64,000 bases of DNA from Glutamicibacter sp. MNS18 (GCF_026107515.2 NZ_JAPCHW010000007.1:157311-221310); one strand, 5' to 3'; shown: positions 8,514-18,278, numbered from the stretch's first letter. The notes: generated by a model from the sequence alone, not told the origin. A program made the numbers and translations.

Positions 8514-10640
8514 GTGAGCCGCCATAGCACCACACCGGAAATGAGTACGCCGCAGGTTGCGTCCACCCCGCGCGCCGGTTTCCGCGCCGACATCCAGGGA
8601 CTGCGCGCCATCGCGGTGGCCGTGGTGGTGCTGTACCACTTCTGGCCACACCGCCTGCCCGGTGGCTTCATCGGTGTGGACGTCTTCTTCGTCATCTCGG
8701 GATTCCTGATCACCGGGCACCTGATGAACAAGCCGCCACGGCACGTCGGAGACATCCTCGGCTTCTGGATGCGCCGGGTCAAAAGACTGCTCCCGGCCTC
8801 CTTCGCGGTCATCCTGGCCACCCTTACCGGCACGTGGGCACTGGCACCGGCCACGGTCTGGAAGGACTGGGGGCTGCAGGCGCTGGCTTCCACCTTCTAC
8901 TTCCAGAACTGGTTCCTGGCCTCCAGCAAGGTCGACTACCTGGCCGAAGCGGACGCACCCAGCCCCTTCCAGCACTTCTGGTCGCTCTCCGTGGAAGAAC
9001 AGTTCTACCTGGTGTGGCCGGTGCTGATCGGCGTGCTGGTCTTGCTCGGGGTGAGATCCGGGCGCAGGCCAGCGCTCGCCGTCGGAGCGGGGATTGGCGT
9101 GCTCTTTGCCGGTTCCCTGGCCTATTCGGTATACGCCACCGCCCAGTCCGCCGGGATCGCCTACTTCTCCACCTTCACCCGGGCCTGGGAATTCGCCGCC
9201 GGGGCGCTGGTGGCGGTACTCGGCGCCAAGGCCTGTGCCCCGAAGAGCGGCCTGCTGCCGGCCATGGGGGCCTGGCTGGGCCTGGTAGCCATTGCCGGCA
9301 GTGCGGTGGGTTTCAACGCCGAGCTTCCCTTCCCCGGGGCGGTGGCGCTGGTTCCCGTGATCGGAACCATGCTGGTGCTCTGGACGCATGCCACCGGCCG
9401 GTATTCACCGCTCTGCCTGCTGTCCCATCCGGTTATGCGATTCACCGGGGATCACTCCTATGCCATCTACCTGTGGCACTGGCCGGTGCTGATCCTGGCA
9501 CCATTTGTCCTCAGCGACTTCCTTGCCGTCCACAAGCTCATTGCCCTGGCCGGTATCGTGCTGCTGGCCGTGGCCACGCAGAAGCTGGTCGAGACCCGGT
9601 TCCGCCGCTACATGGAGCGCTCCAGGATCGTCACCGCCCCGCGATTCCTGCTGGCCGGATCGCTGGCCCTGGCCGTGCTGGGCGGGAACTTCTACACCGT
9701 CAGCCAACAGCTCACCGAGGAATCCAAGGACATCCAGGCCGGGATCGAACGGGTCAAGGACGAGGTCGGTATCGAATGCTTCGGGGCCGCGTCCCTGGCC
9801 AATGACTGCCAAGACACCGAGACCAGCTTCGACACACTGGCACCGGCACCGGTGGTGGCCAAGGAGGACCGGCCACCGGTCTACGAAGACGACTGCTTTG
9901 CCGAAGCCGAGAGCGAATTCTCCACCCGGACCGTCTGCCAATACGGTACGGGGGATACCAAGGTGGCACTGGTGGGCAACTCCCACGCCGGGCACTGGGT
10001 CCCGGCCCTGGAACCCGTGGCCCGGGACAACGACTGGCAGATCGACACCTATGTGGCCAGCGCCTGCGCGCCCATGGGGCTTGCCCAGGAGTTCGACAAT
10101 CCGCAGCAGGAAGAAGGCTGCGCCGAGTTCGGGCAGTGGGCCGCCGAAGAAATCGCCGAAGGCGGATACGATCTGGTGGTCTCCTCCAACCGGCAATCCA
10201 AGACGGTGGTCGGCTACAACCGCGCGGACAGTGCCGCCCCTGCAGAAGACGCCTACGCCCGGATCCTTGAGGCCTGGGCGGACTCCGGAGCAGAGATCGT
10301 GGTACTGCGTGATACCCCATGGCCGGGGACCACATTGGACAATGTGCCGGACTGCGTCGCCGAAAACCCGGATGACCTGTCGCTGTGTACCGGCAGCGCG
10401 GAGGACTGGGTCCCCATGGATCCGCAATACGACGCCGCGCAAGCCATGGAGGATCCGCGGATCACTGCGGTGGATGTTAATGACTACTTCTGCCAGGACG
10501 GCACCTGCCATTCGGTCATCGGGGGAGTGCTGGCCTACTACGACCACTCGCATCTGAGCCGGACCTTCGCCCAAAGCATGAGTGCGCCGTTGGAGCAACG
10601 CCTGCGTGACGCCGTGGACTCCGCCAGGCTCTGGAACTGA
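8514..10640 (+). CDS. Membrane acyltransferase, OafA/YrhL type with SGNH domain
   Basis: 708-aa two-domain protein that likely O-acetylates a cell-surface polysaccharide or peptidoglycan. The N-terminal acyltransferase-3 domain (about 25-390) starts RADIQGLRAIAVAVVVLYH, the family signature with the conserved R and H, and has about ten membrane segments. The C-terminal extracytoplasmic SGNH-hydrolase-like domain shows GNSHAGHW near residue 488 (block I) and YDHSHLSRTFA near the end (catalytic Asp-x-x-His). The start is GTG 8514 with GAAGGA 12 bases upstream; an ATG nine codons in is possible. It stands alone, so its target is unknown. Confidence 0.9.
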   Translation: MSRHSTTPEMSTPQVASTPRAGFRADIQGLRAIAVAVVVLYHFWPHRLPGGFIGVDVFFVISGFLITGHLMNKPPRHVGDILGFWMRRVKRLLPASFAVILATLTGTWALAPATVWKDWGLQALASTFYFQNWFLASSKVDYLAEADAPSPFQHFWSLSVEEQFYLVWPVLIGVLVLLGVRSGRRPALAVGAGIGVLFAGSLAYSVYATAQSAGIAYFSTFTRAWEFAAGALVAVLGAKACAPKSGLLPAMGAWLGLVAIAGSAVGFNAELPFPGAVALVPVIGTMLVLWTHATGRYSPLCLLSHPVMRFTGDHSYAIYLWHWPVLILAPFVLSDFLAVHKLIALAGIVLLAVATQKLVETRFRRYMERSRIVTAPRFLLAGSLALAVLGGNFYTVSQQLTEESKDIQAGIERVKDEVGIECFGAASLANDCQDTETSFDTLAPAPVVAKEDRPPVYEDDCFAEAESEFSTRTVCQYGTGDTKVALVGNSHAGHWVPALEPVARDNDWQIDTYVASACAPMGLAQEFDNPQQEEGCAEFGQWAAEEIAEGGYDLVVSSNRQSKTVVGYNRADSAAPAEDAYARILEAWADSGAEIVVLRDTPWPGTTLDNVPDCVAENPDDLSLCTGSAEDWVPMDPQYDAAQAMEDPRITAVDVNDYFCQDGTCHSVIGGVLAYYDHSHLSRTFAQSMSAPLEQRLRDAVDSARLWN

Positions 10641-10749
10641 GCCGAAGGGCGTACCAAGCCATTCTGTCGGGGGCGCCCGATACGTTATGGGTGATCCGGA
10701 TCAAAGTTGGGGAATCCGGATCCACTACTCGTACCAAGGATGGTTTGCC

Positions 10750-11409
10750 GTGAAAAAGGCTGCTGTTAGTTTCATTGCCATCGTGATGGCATTCACCCTC
10801 GTGGCCTGCGGAGTGCCGCAGGAAGACCACGACCAGGCGTTGGCATCCGTGGCCGCCGCCGAAAAAGACCGCGATTCACTCAAATCCCGGTTGGCCGGCA
10901 CCGAAGCCAAACTGGCGGCCGCGGAAACCGAGCTGGAAAAACTGCGAACCGCGGAGAGTGAACGCAAGCAGGCAGCTGAGGCCGAGGAGAAGCGCAAGGC
11001 CGAGGAGAAGAAGGCCAAGGAAGAAGCCGAAAAGAAGGAAAAGGAGAAGCTGAACAAGGCCAAGAAGATCAGCAAGCGGGAACTGGCCCAGATCGTGAAG
11101 AAACCGGATTCACATCTGGAACGCAATGTGATCATCTACGCCCGCGTCACCCAATTCGATTCGGCAACCGGGCCATGCACCTTCCGTGCCGAGATCTCCC
11201 ACGCCCACGTAGGCAAGTACTCCTACGAACACAACTCGATGTTCAACGCCGGGGACGGGTTGATCAACTGCGAGATCCTCGATGACGTGGTGGCCGAGGA
11301 CATCATCGAAGTCACCGCGGAGATCACCGGATCGCTGACCTACAGCACGCAGATCGGTGGCAGCACCACGGTGCCCGAGTTCCAGGTGGTCAAACTCAAG
11401 CGGCTCTAG
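10750..11409 (+). CDS. Lipoprotein with charged coiled coil and OB-like C-terminus
   Basis: 219-aa predicted lipoprotein of unknown function. The start is GTG 10750, with AAGGA nine bases upstream, giving MKKAAVSFIAIVMAFTL and lipobox LVACG (Cys about 21). Residues 30-115 are a highly charged Lys/Glu/Ala coiled coil. The C-terminal 110 residues (KRELAQIVKKPDSHLERNV onward) have alternating beta-like segments resembling an OB-fold of the tRNA_anti-like group, which is a guess. Anchored to the outer face of the membrane. A terminator follows. Confidence 0.8.
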   Translation: MKKAAVSFIAIVMAFTLVACGVPQEDHDQALASVAAAEKDRDSLKSRLAGTEAKLAAAETELEKLRTAESERKQAAEAEEKRKAEEKKAKEEAEKKEKEKLNKAKKISKRELAQIVKKPDSHLERNVIIYARVTQFDSATGPCTFRAEISHAHVGKYSYEHNSMFNAGDGLINCEILDDVVAEDIIEVTAEITGSLTYSTQIGGSTTVPEFQVVKLKRL

Positions 11410-11419
11410 CCTGCGGCCT

Positions 11420-11458
11420 CCGGCGGGGTGCGACGGACCCGTTCCGGCACCCCGCCGG
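11420..11458 (+). terminator. Terminator hairpin after lipoprotein gene
   Basis: 12-bp GC stem CCGGCGGGGTGC with its complement around a 15-base loop, starting 11 bases past the stop. No U-run. Confidence 0.65.
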
Positions 11459-11653
11459 TGAGTTAACCTCGCCGAAACACGGGATGACACCAACCGTTAC
11501 CTGGGTCAGCCCAATGTCACACCGTCGAAACGAAAACTGCGTATTACCTGAAACACCGGTGGTCAATGATTGATACCGAGGGGTTAGCCCAAGGACGAGC
11601 GATTCCCCGTCAAGACAATTCATCGAACACCGCAATGAGGGGAAGTGGCTGAT

Positions 11654-12871
11654 ATGGAACTGACAACAGCCAGCCTATGGATACTGATCGCCGGGGCCTT
11701 GGTGCTGCTGATGACACCGGCACTGGGACTGTTCTACGGGGGCATGACACGCGCAACCGGCGTGGTGAACATGATGCTGATGAGCTTCTCGGCCGCGGCA
11801 ATCACCGCAGTGGTCTGGGTGCTCTGGGGCTACTCGCTCTCCGCCGGACAGCCGGCCATTGCCGGACTGATCGGCAACCCGCTCAGTGACTTCGGGCTGG
11901 CGCAAACCGATCCGGCAGACCTGCTGGATGTCGGCTTCGCCGGGGCCTTCGCCATGATCGCGGTGGCCATCATCTCCGGGGCCATCGCCGACCGCAGCCG
12001 CTTCGGCGCCTGGCTGGTCTTCGTGCCGGTCTGGGTTTCCGTGGTCTACGCACCTATCGCCTTCTGGATCTGGGGCGGCGGCATGCTCAGCGCCGATGGC
12101 GTGCTCGGCGGCTTCTTCGGCGAAGCGATCGACTTCGCCGGTGGCGCCGTGATCCACACCAACGCCGGTGTGGCCGCACTGGTCCTGGCCCTGAAGCTGG
12201 GCCAGCGCCACAACTTCCACGACCGCCCGCAGCCGCACAACACCCCACTGGTCATGCTCGGCGCCGCACTGCTCTGGTTCGGCTGGTTCGGTTTCAACGC
12301 CGGTGCCGCCACCACCATCGAGCAGGCCGGCCTGATCTGGGTCAACACCCTGGCCGCTCCGGCCGCCGCAGTGCTGGGCTGGGTACTGGTGGAGAAGCTG
12401 CGCGGTTCGCGGCCCTCCTCGGTAGGTGTGGCCTCGGGTCTGGTGGCCGGCCTGGTGGCCATCACCCCGGCATGCGCCAACATCGCCCCGTGGGCGGCCC
12501 TGCTGCTGGGTATCGTCTCCGGCGCGGCAGCCGCGTGGGCCGTGGGCCTGAAGTGGAAGCTCGGCTACGACGACTCGCTGGATGTGGTGGGTGTCCACCT
12601 GGTCGCCGGCCTGATCGGTACCGTGGCCCTGGGCTTCATCGCCCTGCCCAGTGAGGAAACCGCCGGCGGCCTGTTCTACGGTGGCGGATTCGCCCTGCTG
12701 GTCTCGCAGGTTGTGGCCTGTGTCGTGGTGATCATCTTCTCCGCCGCGGCCACCTGGGTGATTGCCACCCTGGTCGATAAGATCATCCCATGGCGCATCG
12801 ACAGCGACGTGGAAGTTGCCGGCATCGATGCGGCAGAGCACGAGGAGTCCGGTTACCAGCTGGCGAGGTAA
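11654..12871 (+). CDS. amtB: Ammonium transporter AmtB
   Basis: 405-aa Amt/Rh-family channel for ammonium uptake, about eleven membrane helices. Recognisable segments are LALGLFYGGM-like TPALGLFYGGMTR at the first helix, GGAVIHTNAGVAAL (pore histidine) and DVVGVHLVAGLIGT (second pore histidine). I chose ATG 11654 (MELTTASLWIL) because GAGGGGAAG at 11637-11645 is well spaced for it, whereas GTG 11645 overlaps that site. No glnK follows; the next gene is on the other strand after a strong terminator, so it appears to be a single-gene unit. Confidence 0.95.
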   Translation: MELTTASLWILIAGALVLLMTPALGLFYGGMTRATGVVNMMLMSFSAAAITAVVWVLWGYSLSAGQPAIAGLIGNPLSDFGLAQTDPADLLDVGFAGAFAMIAVAIISGAIADRSRFGAWLVFVPVWVSVVYAPIAFWIWGGGMLSADGVLGGFFGEAIDFAGGAVIHTNAGVAALVLALKLGQRHNFHDRPQPHNTPLVMLGAALLWFGWFGFNAGAATTIEQAGLIWVNTLAAPAAAVLGWVLVEKLRGSRPSSVGVASGLVAGLVAITPACANIAPWAALLLGIVSGAAAAWAVGLKWKLGYDDSLDVVGVHLVAGLIGTVALGFIALPSEETAGGLFYGGGFALLVSQVVACVVVIIFSAAATWVIATLVDKIIPWRIDSDVEVAGIDAAEHEESGYQLAR

Positions 12872-12893
12872 CCGGGGCAACAAAAAAGGGGGG

Positions 12894-12937
12894 CCCCGGG
12901 TCCGGCACCACAGTGGTTGGTGGTGCCGGACCCGGGG
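12894..12937. terminator. Bidirectional terminator between amtB and the glycosylase gene
   Basis: 18-bp perfect stem (CCCCGGGTCCGGCACCAC with complement), 8-base loop, followed by TATTTCTT on the plus strand and preceded by AAAAAA. It lies between two convergent genes and can serve both. Confidence 0.9.
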
Positions 12938-12995
12938 TATTTCTTATGCACTGGGGCACTGTACGGGCACCGGCGCCTGTCCCGGTTCTGGCGGG

Positions 12996-13688
12996 CTACC
13001 GCGGTTCGCGGAAGGCATCACGCAGCGGGTCGTAACGCCAGCGCGGGGCGTTGCGGCCCGGGCGGAACGCCGAGACACTCGATTCACCCGGGATCCAGAA
13101 ACGCCACGGGAAATCGCTGCCCCCGGCCGGGCCGGACACGCCGACCCGCGGCCCGTGGGCGATCCGGGGCGCCCGGGAGGCCGGCAACTGCAGCCCGAAC
13201 GGCTTGCTGAACAGGTCAAGACCGTCATGTTCCTGGCGGGTGATGCCCAGGGTCCTTCCGAGGTTTCCCGGCCCGCGGGCGAGGAACTCGTCCCTGACCG
13301 GTAGCGCCTGCTGTCCGCTACCTGGCCGGTTCCGGGTGCGCCGCCATCGTGCCAGCTCCAATCCGTCGATCACCCGACCGGCACGCACCAGCACCGCCGA
13401 GGCCACCCCCTCGGGCGAGCAGACCAGGTTCAGGGCATGGTGCAGTCCGTAGCTCAGGTACACGTAGGCATGGGCCGGTGGCCCGAACATCGAGGCAGTG
13501 CGTTCGGTCCTCCGGTCCTTCGAATGCGCCCCCGGATCATAGGGCCCGGTGGTTCCCAGACCGTGGTAGGCCTCGGTTTCGGTGATGCGCAGTGTCACCG
13601 GGCCCTCGTCCGAATCCACGCTCAGTAGCGCCCCGAGCAGCAGCGGGGCGACGTCCAGGGCCGGGGCGGCAAGCAGATCTCGATCCAT
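12996..13688 (-). CDS. 3-methyladenine DNA glycosylase (AAG/MPG family)
   Basis: 230-aa base-excision repair enzyme of the AAG family (PF02245), removing alkylated purines. Family hallmarks are ITETEAYHG (about 34-42, catalytic Glu), DPGAHSKDRRTERTASMFG, AHAYVYLSYGLHHALNLV, VLVRAGRVIDG and FLARGPGNLGRTLGI. Length is typical. It stands alone, convergent to amtB. Confidence 0.93.
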   Translation of the reverse strand: MDRDLLAAPALDVAPLLLGALLSVDSDEGPVTLRITETEAYHGLGTTGPYDPGAHSKDRRTERTASMFGPPAHAYVYLSYGLHHALNLVCSPEGVASAVLVRAGRVIDGLELARWRRTRNRPGSGQQALPVRDEFLARGPGNLGRTLGITRQEHDGLDLFSKPFGLQLPASRAPRIAHGPRVGVSGPAGGSDFPWRFWIPGESSVSAFRPGRNAPRWRYDPLRDAFREPR

Positions 13689-13863
13689 CCGGCCAGTATC
13701 CCAGCTGCGAGGCGCAACGCGCAGGACTGTGAATTTGCGTTGGGTTATTCACGCAATGGGTGAAACAGGCAAAGAAGACCGGCGATTGTTGATATTCTTG
13801 TTCGTTGAGTCCTGTGCGCCTTTTTGACGCACCACACGACCTACCGAAAGAAGTGCCCGGCAC

Positions 13864-15429
13864 GTGTTTAATTCACTTTCCGATCGCCTGACAGCCACCT
13901 TCAAGAACCTGCGTGGCAAGGGTAAGCTCACCGAGGCTGACATTGACGGTACAGTCCGCGAAATTCGTCGCGCCCTGCTGGACGCCGACGTTGCCGTCCC
14001 CGTGGTGCGTGCCTTTGTGGCCCAGATCAAGGAACGCGCCCTGGGCGCGGAGGTCTCCGAGGCGCTGAACCCGGGCCAGCAGGTCGTGAAGATCGTCAAC
14101 GAGGAACTGGTGGGCATCCTCGGCGGGGAGACCCGCCGCATCAACCTGGCCAAGAACCCTCCCACGGTGATCATGCTCGCCGGTCTGCAGGGTGCCGGTA
14201 AGACCACCCTGGCCGGCAAGCTGGCCAAGCACCTGAAGACCGAGGGGCACACCCCGATGCTGGTGGCCTGTGACCTGCAGCGCCCGAACGCGGTCAAGCA
14301 GTTGCAGATCAACGGCGAGCGTGCCGGGGTGCCGGTCTACGCGCCGCACCCGGGAGTCTCCAGCGAATTCGACACCCCCACCGGGGATCCGGTCACCGTG
14401 GCCCGCGACGGTGTGGCCGAGGCCAAGGCCAAGCTGCACGATGTGGTCATCGTCGACACCGCCGGCCGCCTGGGTGTCGATACCGAAATGATGGAGCAGG
14501 CCGCGAACATCCGCGCCGCCATCAACCCCGACGAAGTGCTCTTCGTCATCGACGCCATGATCGGCCAGGACGCGGTCAACACCGCGCAGGCCTTCCACGA
14601 GGGTGTGGACTTCACCGGTGTGGTGCTGTCCAAGCTGGACGGTGACGCCCGTGGTGGCGCCGCCCTCTCGGTGGCGTCGGTGACCGGCAAGCCGGTCATG
14701 TTCGCCTCCACCGGTGAGAACCTGGACGATTTCGAGATCTTCCACCCGGACCGGATGGCCAGCCGCATCCTGGAGATGGGCGACATCATGACGCTCATCG
14801 AACAGGCCGAGAAGAACTGGGACAAGGGCGAAGCCGAACGGATGGCGAAGAAATTCGCCGACCAGGAAGACTTCACCCTGGAGGACTTCCTCGCCCAGAT
14901 GGCCCAGATCAAGAAGATGGGCTCCATGAAGAAGCTGCTGGGCATGATGCCCGGTACGCAGATCTCCCGTCAGCAGCTTGAACAGTTCGATGAGCGCCAG
15001 ATCGACCGGGTCGAGGCGATTGTGCGCTCCATGACCCCGCATGAGCGCAATGCCCCGAAGATCATCAACGGTTCGCGCCGCGCCCGTATCGCCAAGGGTT
15101 CGGGCGTCTCGGTCTCCGAGGTCAACCAGATGCTCGAACGGTTCACCGAAGCGCAGAAGATGATGAAGAAGATGGCCGCCGGTGGCGGCATGCCGGGTAT
15201 GCCCGGTGCCGGACGCGGTGCCGCCCGCAAGGCCAAGGGCAAAGGCAAGGGCAAGAAGCAGGTCAAGTACGGCAATCCGGCCAAGGCGGCCCAGGCGGAG
15301 CTGGAGGCCAAGAACAAGAAGGCCGCGGCCCCTGCCGGTGCGGCCTTCGGCAAGGGCGGGGTTCCGGAGGACTTTGATCCCTCAAGCCTGAACCTGCCTG
15401 CCGGGTTCGAAAAGTACCTGGGCAAGTAA
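13864..15429 (+). CDS. ffh: Signal recognition particle protein Ffh
   Basis: 521-aa SRP54 GTPase that binds signal sequences on ribosomes and delivers them to FtsY. Visible are the N domain, G1 GLQGAGKTT (about 107-115), VDTAGR, SKLDGDARGG, then the M domain from about 300 with MGSMKKLLGMMPG. The tail is Gly/Met/Lys rich (KAKGKGKGKK), typical for actinobacteria. GTG start with AAAGAAG about 10 bases upstream. A perfect terminator palindrome follows. The SRP RNA gene is not seen here. Confidence 0.97.
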   Translation: MFNSLSDRLTATFKNLRGKGKLTEADIDGTVREIRRALLDADVAVPVVRAFVAQIKERALGAEVSEALNPGQQVVKIVNEELVGILGGETRRINLAKNPPTVIMLAGLQGAGKTTLAGKLAKHLKTEGHTPMLVACDLQRPNAVKQLQINGERAGVPVYAPHPGVSSEFDTPTGDPVTVARDGVAEAKAKLHDVVIVDTAGRLGVDTEMMEQAANIRAAINPDEVLFVIDAMIGQDAVNTAQAFHEGVDFTGVVLSKLDGDARGGAALSVASVTGKPVMFASTGENLDDFEIFHPDRMASRILEMGDIMTLIEQAEKNWDKGEAERMAKKFADQEDFTLEDFLAQMAQIKKMGSMKKLLGMMPGTQISRQQLEQFDERQIDRVEAIVRSMTPHERNAPKIINGSRRARIAKGSGVSVSEVNQMLERFTEAQKMMKKMAAGGGMPGMPGAGRGAARKAKGKGKGKKQVKYGNPAKAAQAELEAKNKKAAAPAGAAFGKGGVPEDFDPSSLNLPAGFEKYLGK

Positions 15430-15438
15430 AAACGTAGG

Positions 15439-15480
15439 AACAGTGGTGGCCCCGTCCGGACGGGGCCACCACTGTTTTTA
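15439..15480 (+). terminator. Terminator after ffh
   Basis: 19-bp perfect inverted repeat centred at 15457/15458 (arms begin AACAGTGGTGGCCCCG) followed by TTTA. Rho-independent type. Confidence 0.9.
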
Positions 15481-15520
15481 GGGACCGGCGCGGGAAGATC
15501 GGATGCCGGCGCTCACCGCC

Positions 15521-16060
15521 CTACTGGTTTTCGGCGCGCTCCTGCACCACCTTGGTGGCGACACCGGAGATATCCGGGGCGAAGGCGTACAGGTTGCCCT
15601 GCTGCTGATGGACCCACCACCGGCCGCACAGGTGCGTGGTTCGCTGCTCGGTGGCGTCGGGCCACCAGTCCGCTTCCAGGGTCCGGAAGGTCACGAACTC
15701 CTCCGGGTCGATATCCTTGGTGCGCGGGTCACCGCCGTAGGCGGCCTCCAGTTCCGCTGCGGAGGGTGCGCCTTCTTCCTTGATCTTGGTGCACTGCCCA
15801 GCAGGTAGTTCCCCTGCATAGTCCATGACGAAGATCCGTTCATGACCGGTGCTGCGCTGCTCAAGGCGGATATCGCTGCCTCCGGCGGGAACCCAGCCGG
15901 GTAGCAGGCCGGAGGCGACACCATCCTGGGAGGTTTTGGCCGACTTCGAGGCAGAGTCCTCGTACCTGTCGTCAAATGCAGAGGAAATACCGCAGCCAGT
16001 CAGGGCCAGGGCCAGTGGAACGGCCAATGCGGCGGCGGTGAGAGTCTTCTTTTTCATCAT
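15521..16060 (-). CDS. Putative lipoprotein, unknown function
   Basis: 179-aa predicted lipoprotein: MMKKKTLTAAALAVPLALA signal, lipobox LTGC (Cys about 23), then a Trp-rich soluble domain with two further cysteines (GQCTK, HLCGRWW) that could form a disulfide. I do not recognise the family. It converges with ffh and shares the intervening terminator region. Ribosome-binding site weak. Confidence 0.75.
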   Translation of the reverse strand: MMKKKTLTAAALAVPLALALTGCGISSAFDDRYEDSASKSAKTSQDGVASGLLPGWVPAGGSDIRLEQRSTGHERIFVMDYAGELPAGQCTKIKEEGAPSAAELEAAYGGDPRTKDIDPEEFVTFRTLEADWWPDATEQRTTHLCGRWWVHQQQGNLYAFAPDISGVATKVVQERAENQ

Positions 16061-16382
16061 GGTTACACACTAGAAAACTCCAAGTGGCCAGCGCGTCCAC
16101 CGGTCGGGGCAACTTCTTGGCGAACATCTCCACCCGCGGCATGAGTCCTCACCTGCCGGCCTCGGGCCACGGGTGGCTCCCCGGGAACCGGTGCATCGTG
16201 GATGTGCGATTGCGTTCGACCGCTTTTCCGCACACGCCCACCCCGGATTGCGCCGGTGGTGATCAAACCGGCGCGTACAGCCCTGTCCGGGCCTATGCCC
16301 AGCGTCGTCGGCTACGATGGGACCCAGGGGTACTTTCCCCGTTTTCTTGGGAATCGGTCGATTCCCAGCTAGGACGGCATCT
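16061..16382. other. Non-coding region between divergent genes
   Basis: Open frames are present but none has typical composition or a recognisable product. It should hold the promoters for the lipoprotein on the left strand and the small basic protein on the right strand. AGGA at 16371-16374 serves the latter. Confidence 0.4.
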
Positions 16383-16511
16383 GTGTCGAAATCACCGCGT
16401 AAGAGCGAAGCGAAGAAACCTTCCAAATCCATCAAGGAAAAGCGTGCCGAAAAGCGCATGAAGAATGCCGCAGACTCAGTCATCGAGCCTGTGCGCAAAG
16501 CCGCCAAGTAG
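16383..16511 (+). CDS. Small basic protein, 42 aa, unknown
   Basis: GTG start with AGGA eight bases upstream. Product MSKSPRKSEAKKPSKS...EPVRKAAK is lysine-rich and low-complexity, like many short actinobacterial hypothetical proteins that may bind nucleic acid. It is followed by a hairpin. Support is the ribosome-binding site, the terminator and the composition; no homologue can be checked here. Confidence 0.55.
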   Translation: MSKSPRKSEAKKPSKSIKEKRAEKRMKNAADSVIEPVRKAAK

Positions 16512-16549
16512 TTAGCTTCTTGCCCGGCAAGCCACCGGGCGCCAAAGTT

Positions 16550-16588
16550 TGCACATGCCCCGCTCATGATTCGGCGGGGACATGTGCA
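16550..16588. terminator. Hairpin TGCACATGCCCCGC...
   Basis: 14-bp stem with a single bulged A, 10-base loop, followed by TCTTTCGTTT on the plus strand. It lies between the small basic protein and the convergent orphan gene. Confidence 0.7.
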
Positions 16589-16674
16589 TCTTTCGTTTAA
16601 GGCTTGCTCGAGCTTGAATACCAGAACATTGGTATATCCCCGGGTCGAGTCCTGACCATTGGCACCGGGCACCA

Positions 16675-18039
16675 CTACTTCTCTTCGGCGGAGGATTCCA
16701 ACGCCGGCGGTTCACCATTTCGTTGGCCGAGCCGATCGGCCAAGCCGCGAGAGAGTCTCTCCGTTATGGACAACACCCGGTTTACACCGTCTGTGCCCAA
16801 GCTCTTGGCTGCATGTATTCCTTCAGTACCGGACTCGACCGCCTTGCTCTTGGCAGCCGCTGCCAGTTCCGCGGTTTCCCCGCCGATACGTTTGGCGGCA
16901 TCGACTCCGTCTGATGCCGTCTCAACGACATCATCCCTTAACTCAGACAACGCTTGAAGCCAGCGCTTCGCGTCGCTGGTTGCGTGACTACTTTCGATGC
17001 CGATACCCACCAGAAAGTGAGTGACCGCGTCTTTGACGGTGTTGCTGGAACGAACCGTGTTCTTGGCCGTCACGGGGTTAAACAGGACTTTCGTATTGGC
17101 AAAAGCCGCTGCAGCATTCATTCTGTCGATCAACCGTTCAGTACATCGGATGATATGTTCAATCCGGTTGTTGCGGGCAACCAACAGTGCATCACGATGT
17201 TTGTCGAGCTCCTTCGGCGAATGATCCAGCACGCGATCCAGCTCAAGAACGGAAATCGCATCGTGCAACTGGAAGCAGCGCGCGAGAACTGCTAGCCATT
17301 CGTTGACCTTGGCTTCGGTTTGTTTGATTTCGTTGCCGAGGTCGCCTAATTTTCCTTTGGCTTCGGTTTTCTCGACCAAGTGATCAATGGCTCGCAATGC
17401 ATAGGCTTGAGTATGGGCAATTGTCAAGGTCGTGGCTTGTACCTTGGACCAGGTGACTTCGGAGACACGTCCAACTTGATCCCTGACAGTGAGAGCTTCC
17501 TCGATGACGAAACCAACACCGATCATGCCGGCCAGAACCGTGTCCTTTTGCCCTCTGAGGACATCGTCCAGCTTTTCGTCAATGGTTTTCAGGTAATCGG
17601 TGATCTCTTCCATGGTTTGCTCCATGGCTAATTGAGTCATGATGCCTGAAAGTCCCGACAGAAGGGCAGGATTGGTCAGTAATGTGCCTGGCGCGGCAAG
17701 CAGGCTGTCCGCTTTAACGAACTCCAGCAAACCGGTGATTTTGCCGTCTTTGGTCAGGACACCACGACTATATAGCGGAGTAGAACCTTTCATCAGCTTG
17801 TCGACCTTCATGGCCTGTGCTGATTTTTCGGTCAGTTTAACCCAGCGTCCTGACTCGGTCGAGATCTGCCCCGCTGTCTTCGCCAGTCCAGCTCCAGTGC
17901 CAAGGGTTTTGCTGACACGGTTAACGTTCAGCTCACGAGATTCAAGGCCGTGACTATTCAAAAAGCGGTCAACCGCGGCCGGGTCACCAATCACCGCAAG
18001 GCCCTCACCGTCGTTGATTAGTTCGATTTCGTCATTCAC
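16675..18039 (-). CDS. Orphan alpha-helical protein, unknown function
   Basis: 454 aa, GTG start with a strong AGGAG six bases upstream (product MNDEIELINDGEGLAVIGD). No family is recognised with confidence. The N-terminal 45 residues look like a compact domain (VIGDPAAVDRFLNSHG). Residues about 105-165 are hydrophobic and glycine-rich (LLAAPGTLLTNPALLSG; VLAGMIGVGFVIEEA) and could contact a membrane. The remainder is predominantly helical, with long amphipathic stretches ending in a charged tail. Base composition is visibly less GC-rich than the flanking core genes, suggesting lateral acquisition. It stands alone, flanked by non-coding DNA. Confidence 0.75.
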   Translation of the reverse strand: MNDEIELINDGEGLAVIGDPAAVDRFLNSHGLESRELNVNRVSKTLGTGAGLAKTAGQISTESGRWVKLTEKSAQAMKVDKLMKGSTPLYSRGVLTKDGKITGLLEFVKADSLLAAPGTLLTNPALLSGLSGIMTQLAMEQTMEEITDYLKTIDEKLDDVLRGQKDTVLAGMIGVGFVIEEALTVRDQVGRVSEVTWSKVQATTLTIAHTQAYALRAIDHLVEKTEAKGKLGDLGNEIKQTEAKVNEWLAVLARCFQLHDAISVLELDRVLDHSPKELDKHRDALLVARNNRIEHIIRCTERLIDRMNAAAAFANTKVLFNPVTAKNTVRSSNTVKDAVTHFLVGIGIESSHATSDAKRWLQALSELRDDVVETASDGVDAAKRIGGETAELAAAAKSKAVESGTEGIHAAKSLGTDGVNRVLSITERLSRGLADRLGQRNGEPPALESSAEEK

Positions 18040-18278
18040 ATTGACTCCTCATGATTCAAGACCGCTTGCACCCATAGCAAGTGAATTATCTTGATCCTAG
18101 ATGGAAACCCTGACACCTTGGTTCAAACACCGCGAAATGGTCCGACGAACATCGAACCTCGAATGCACTTCGAAACATGGGATTCTATTGCGTGTCCCAA
18201 GTGAACGTCCTATTGGTTGATCGCGGGGCAAAGCCCATGCATGTTGGAGGCTTGGTAAGCGGATGGGCTAAGCAGGTA

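Noticed and set aside
16600-16670. tRNA-like sequence (GGGTCGAGTCC ... GGGCACCA)
   Set aside because: No acceptor stem or T-stem pairing could be formed, and no anticodon arm is present.
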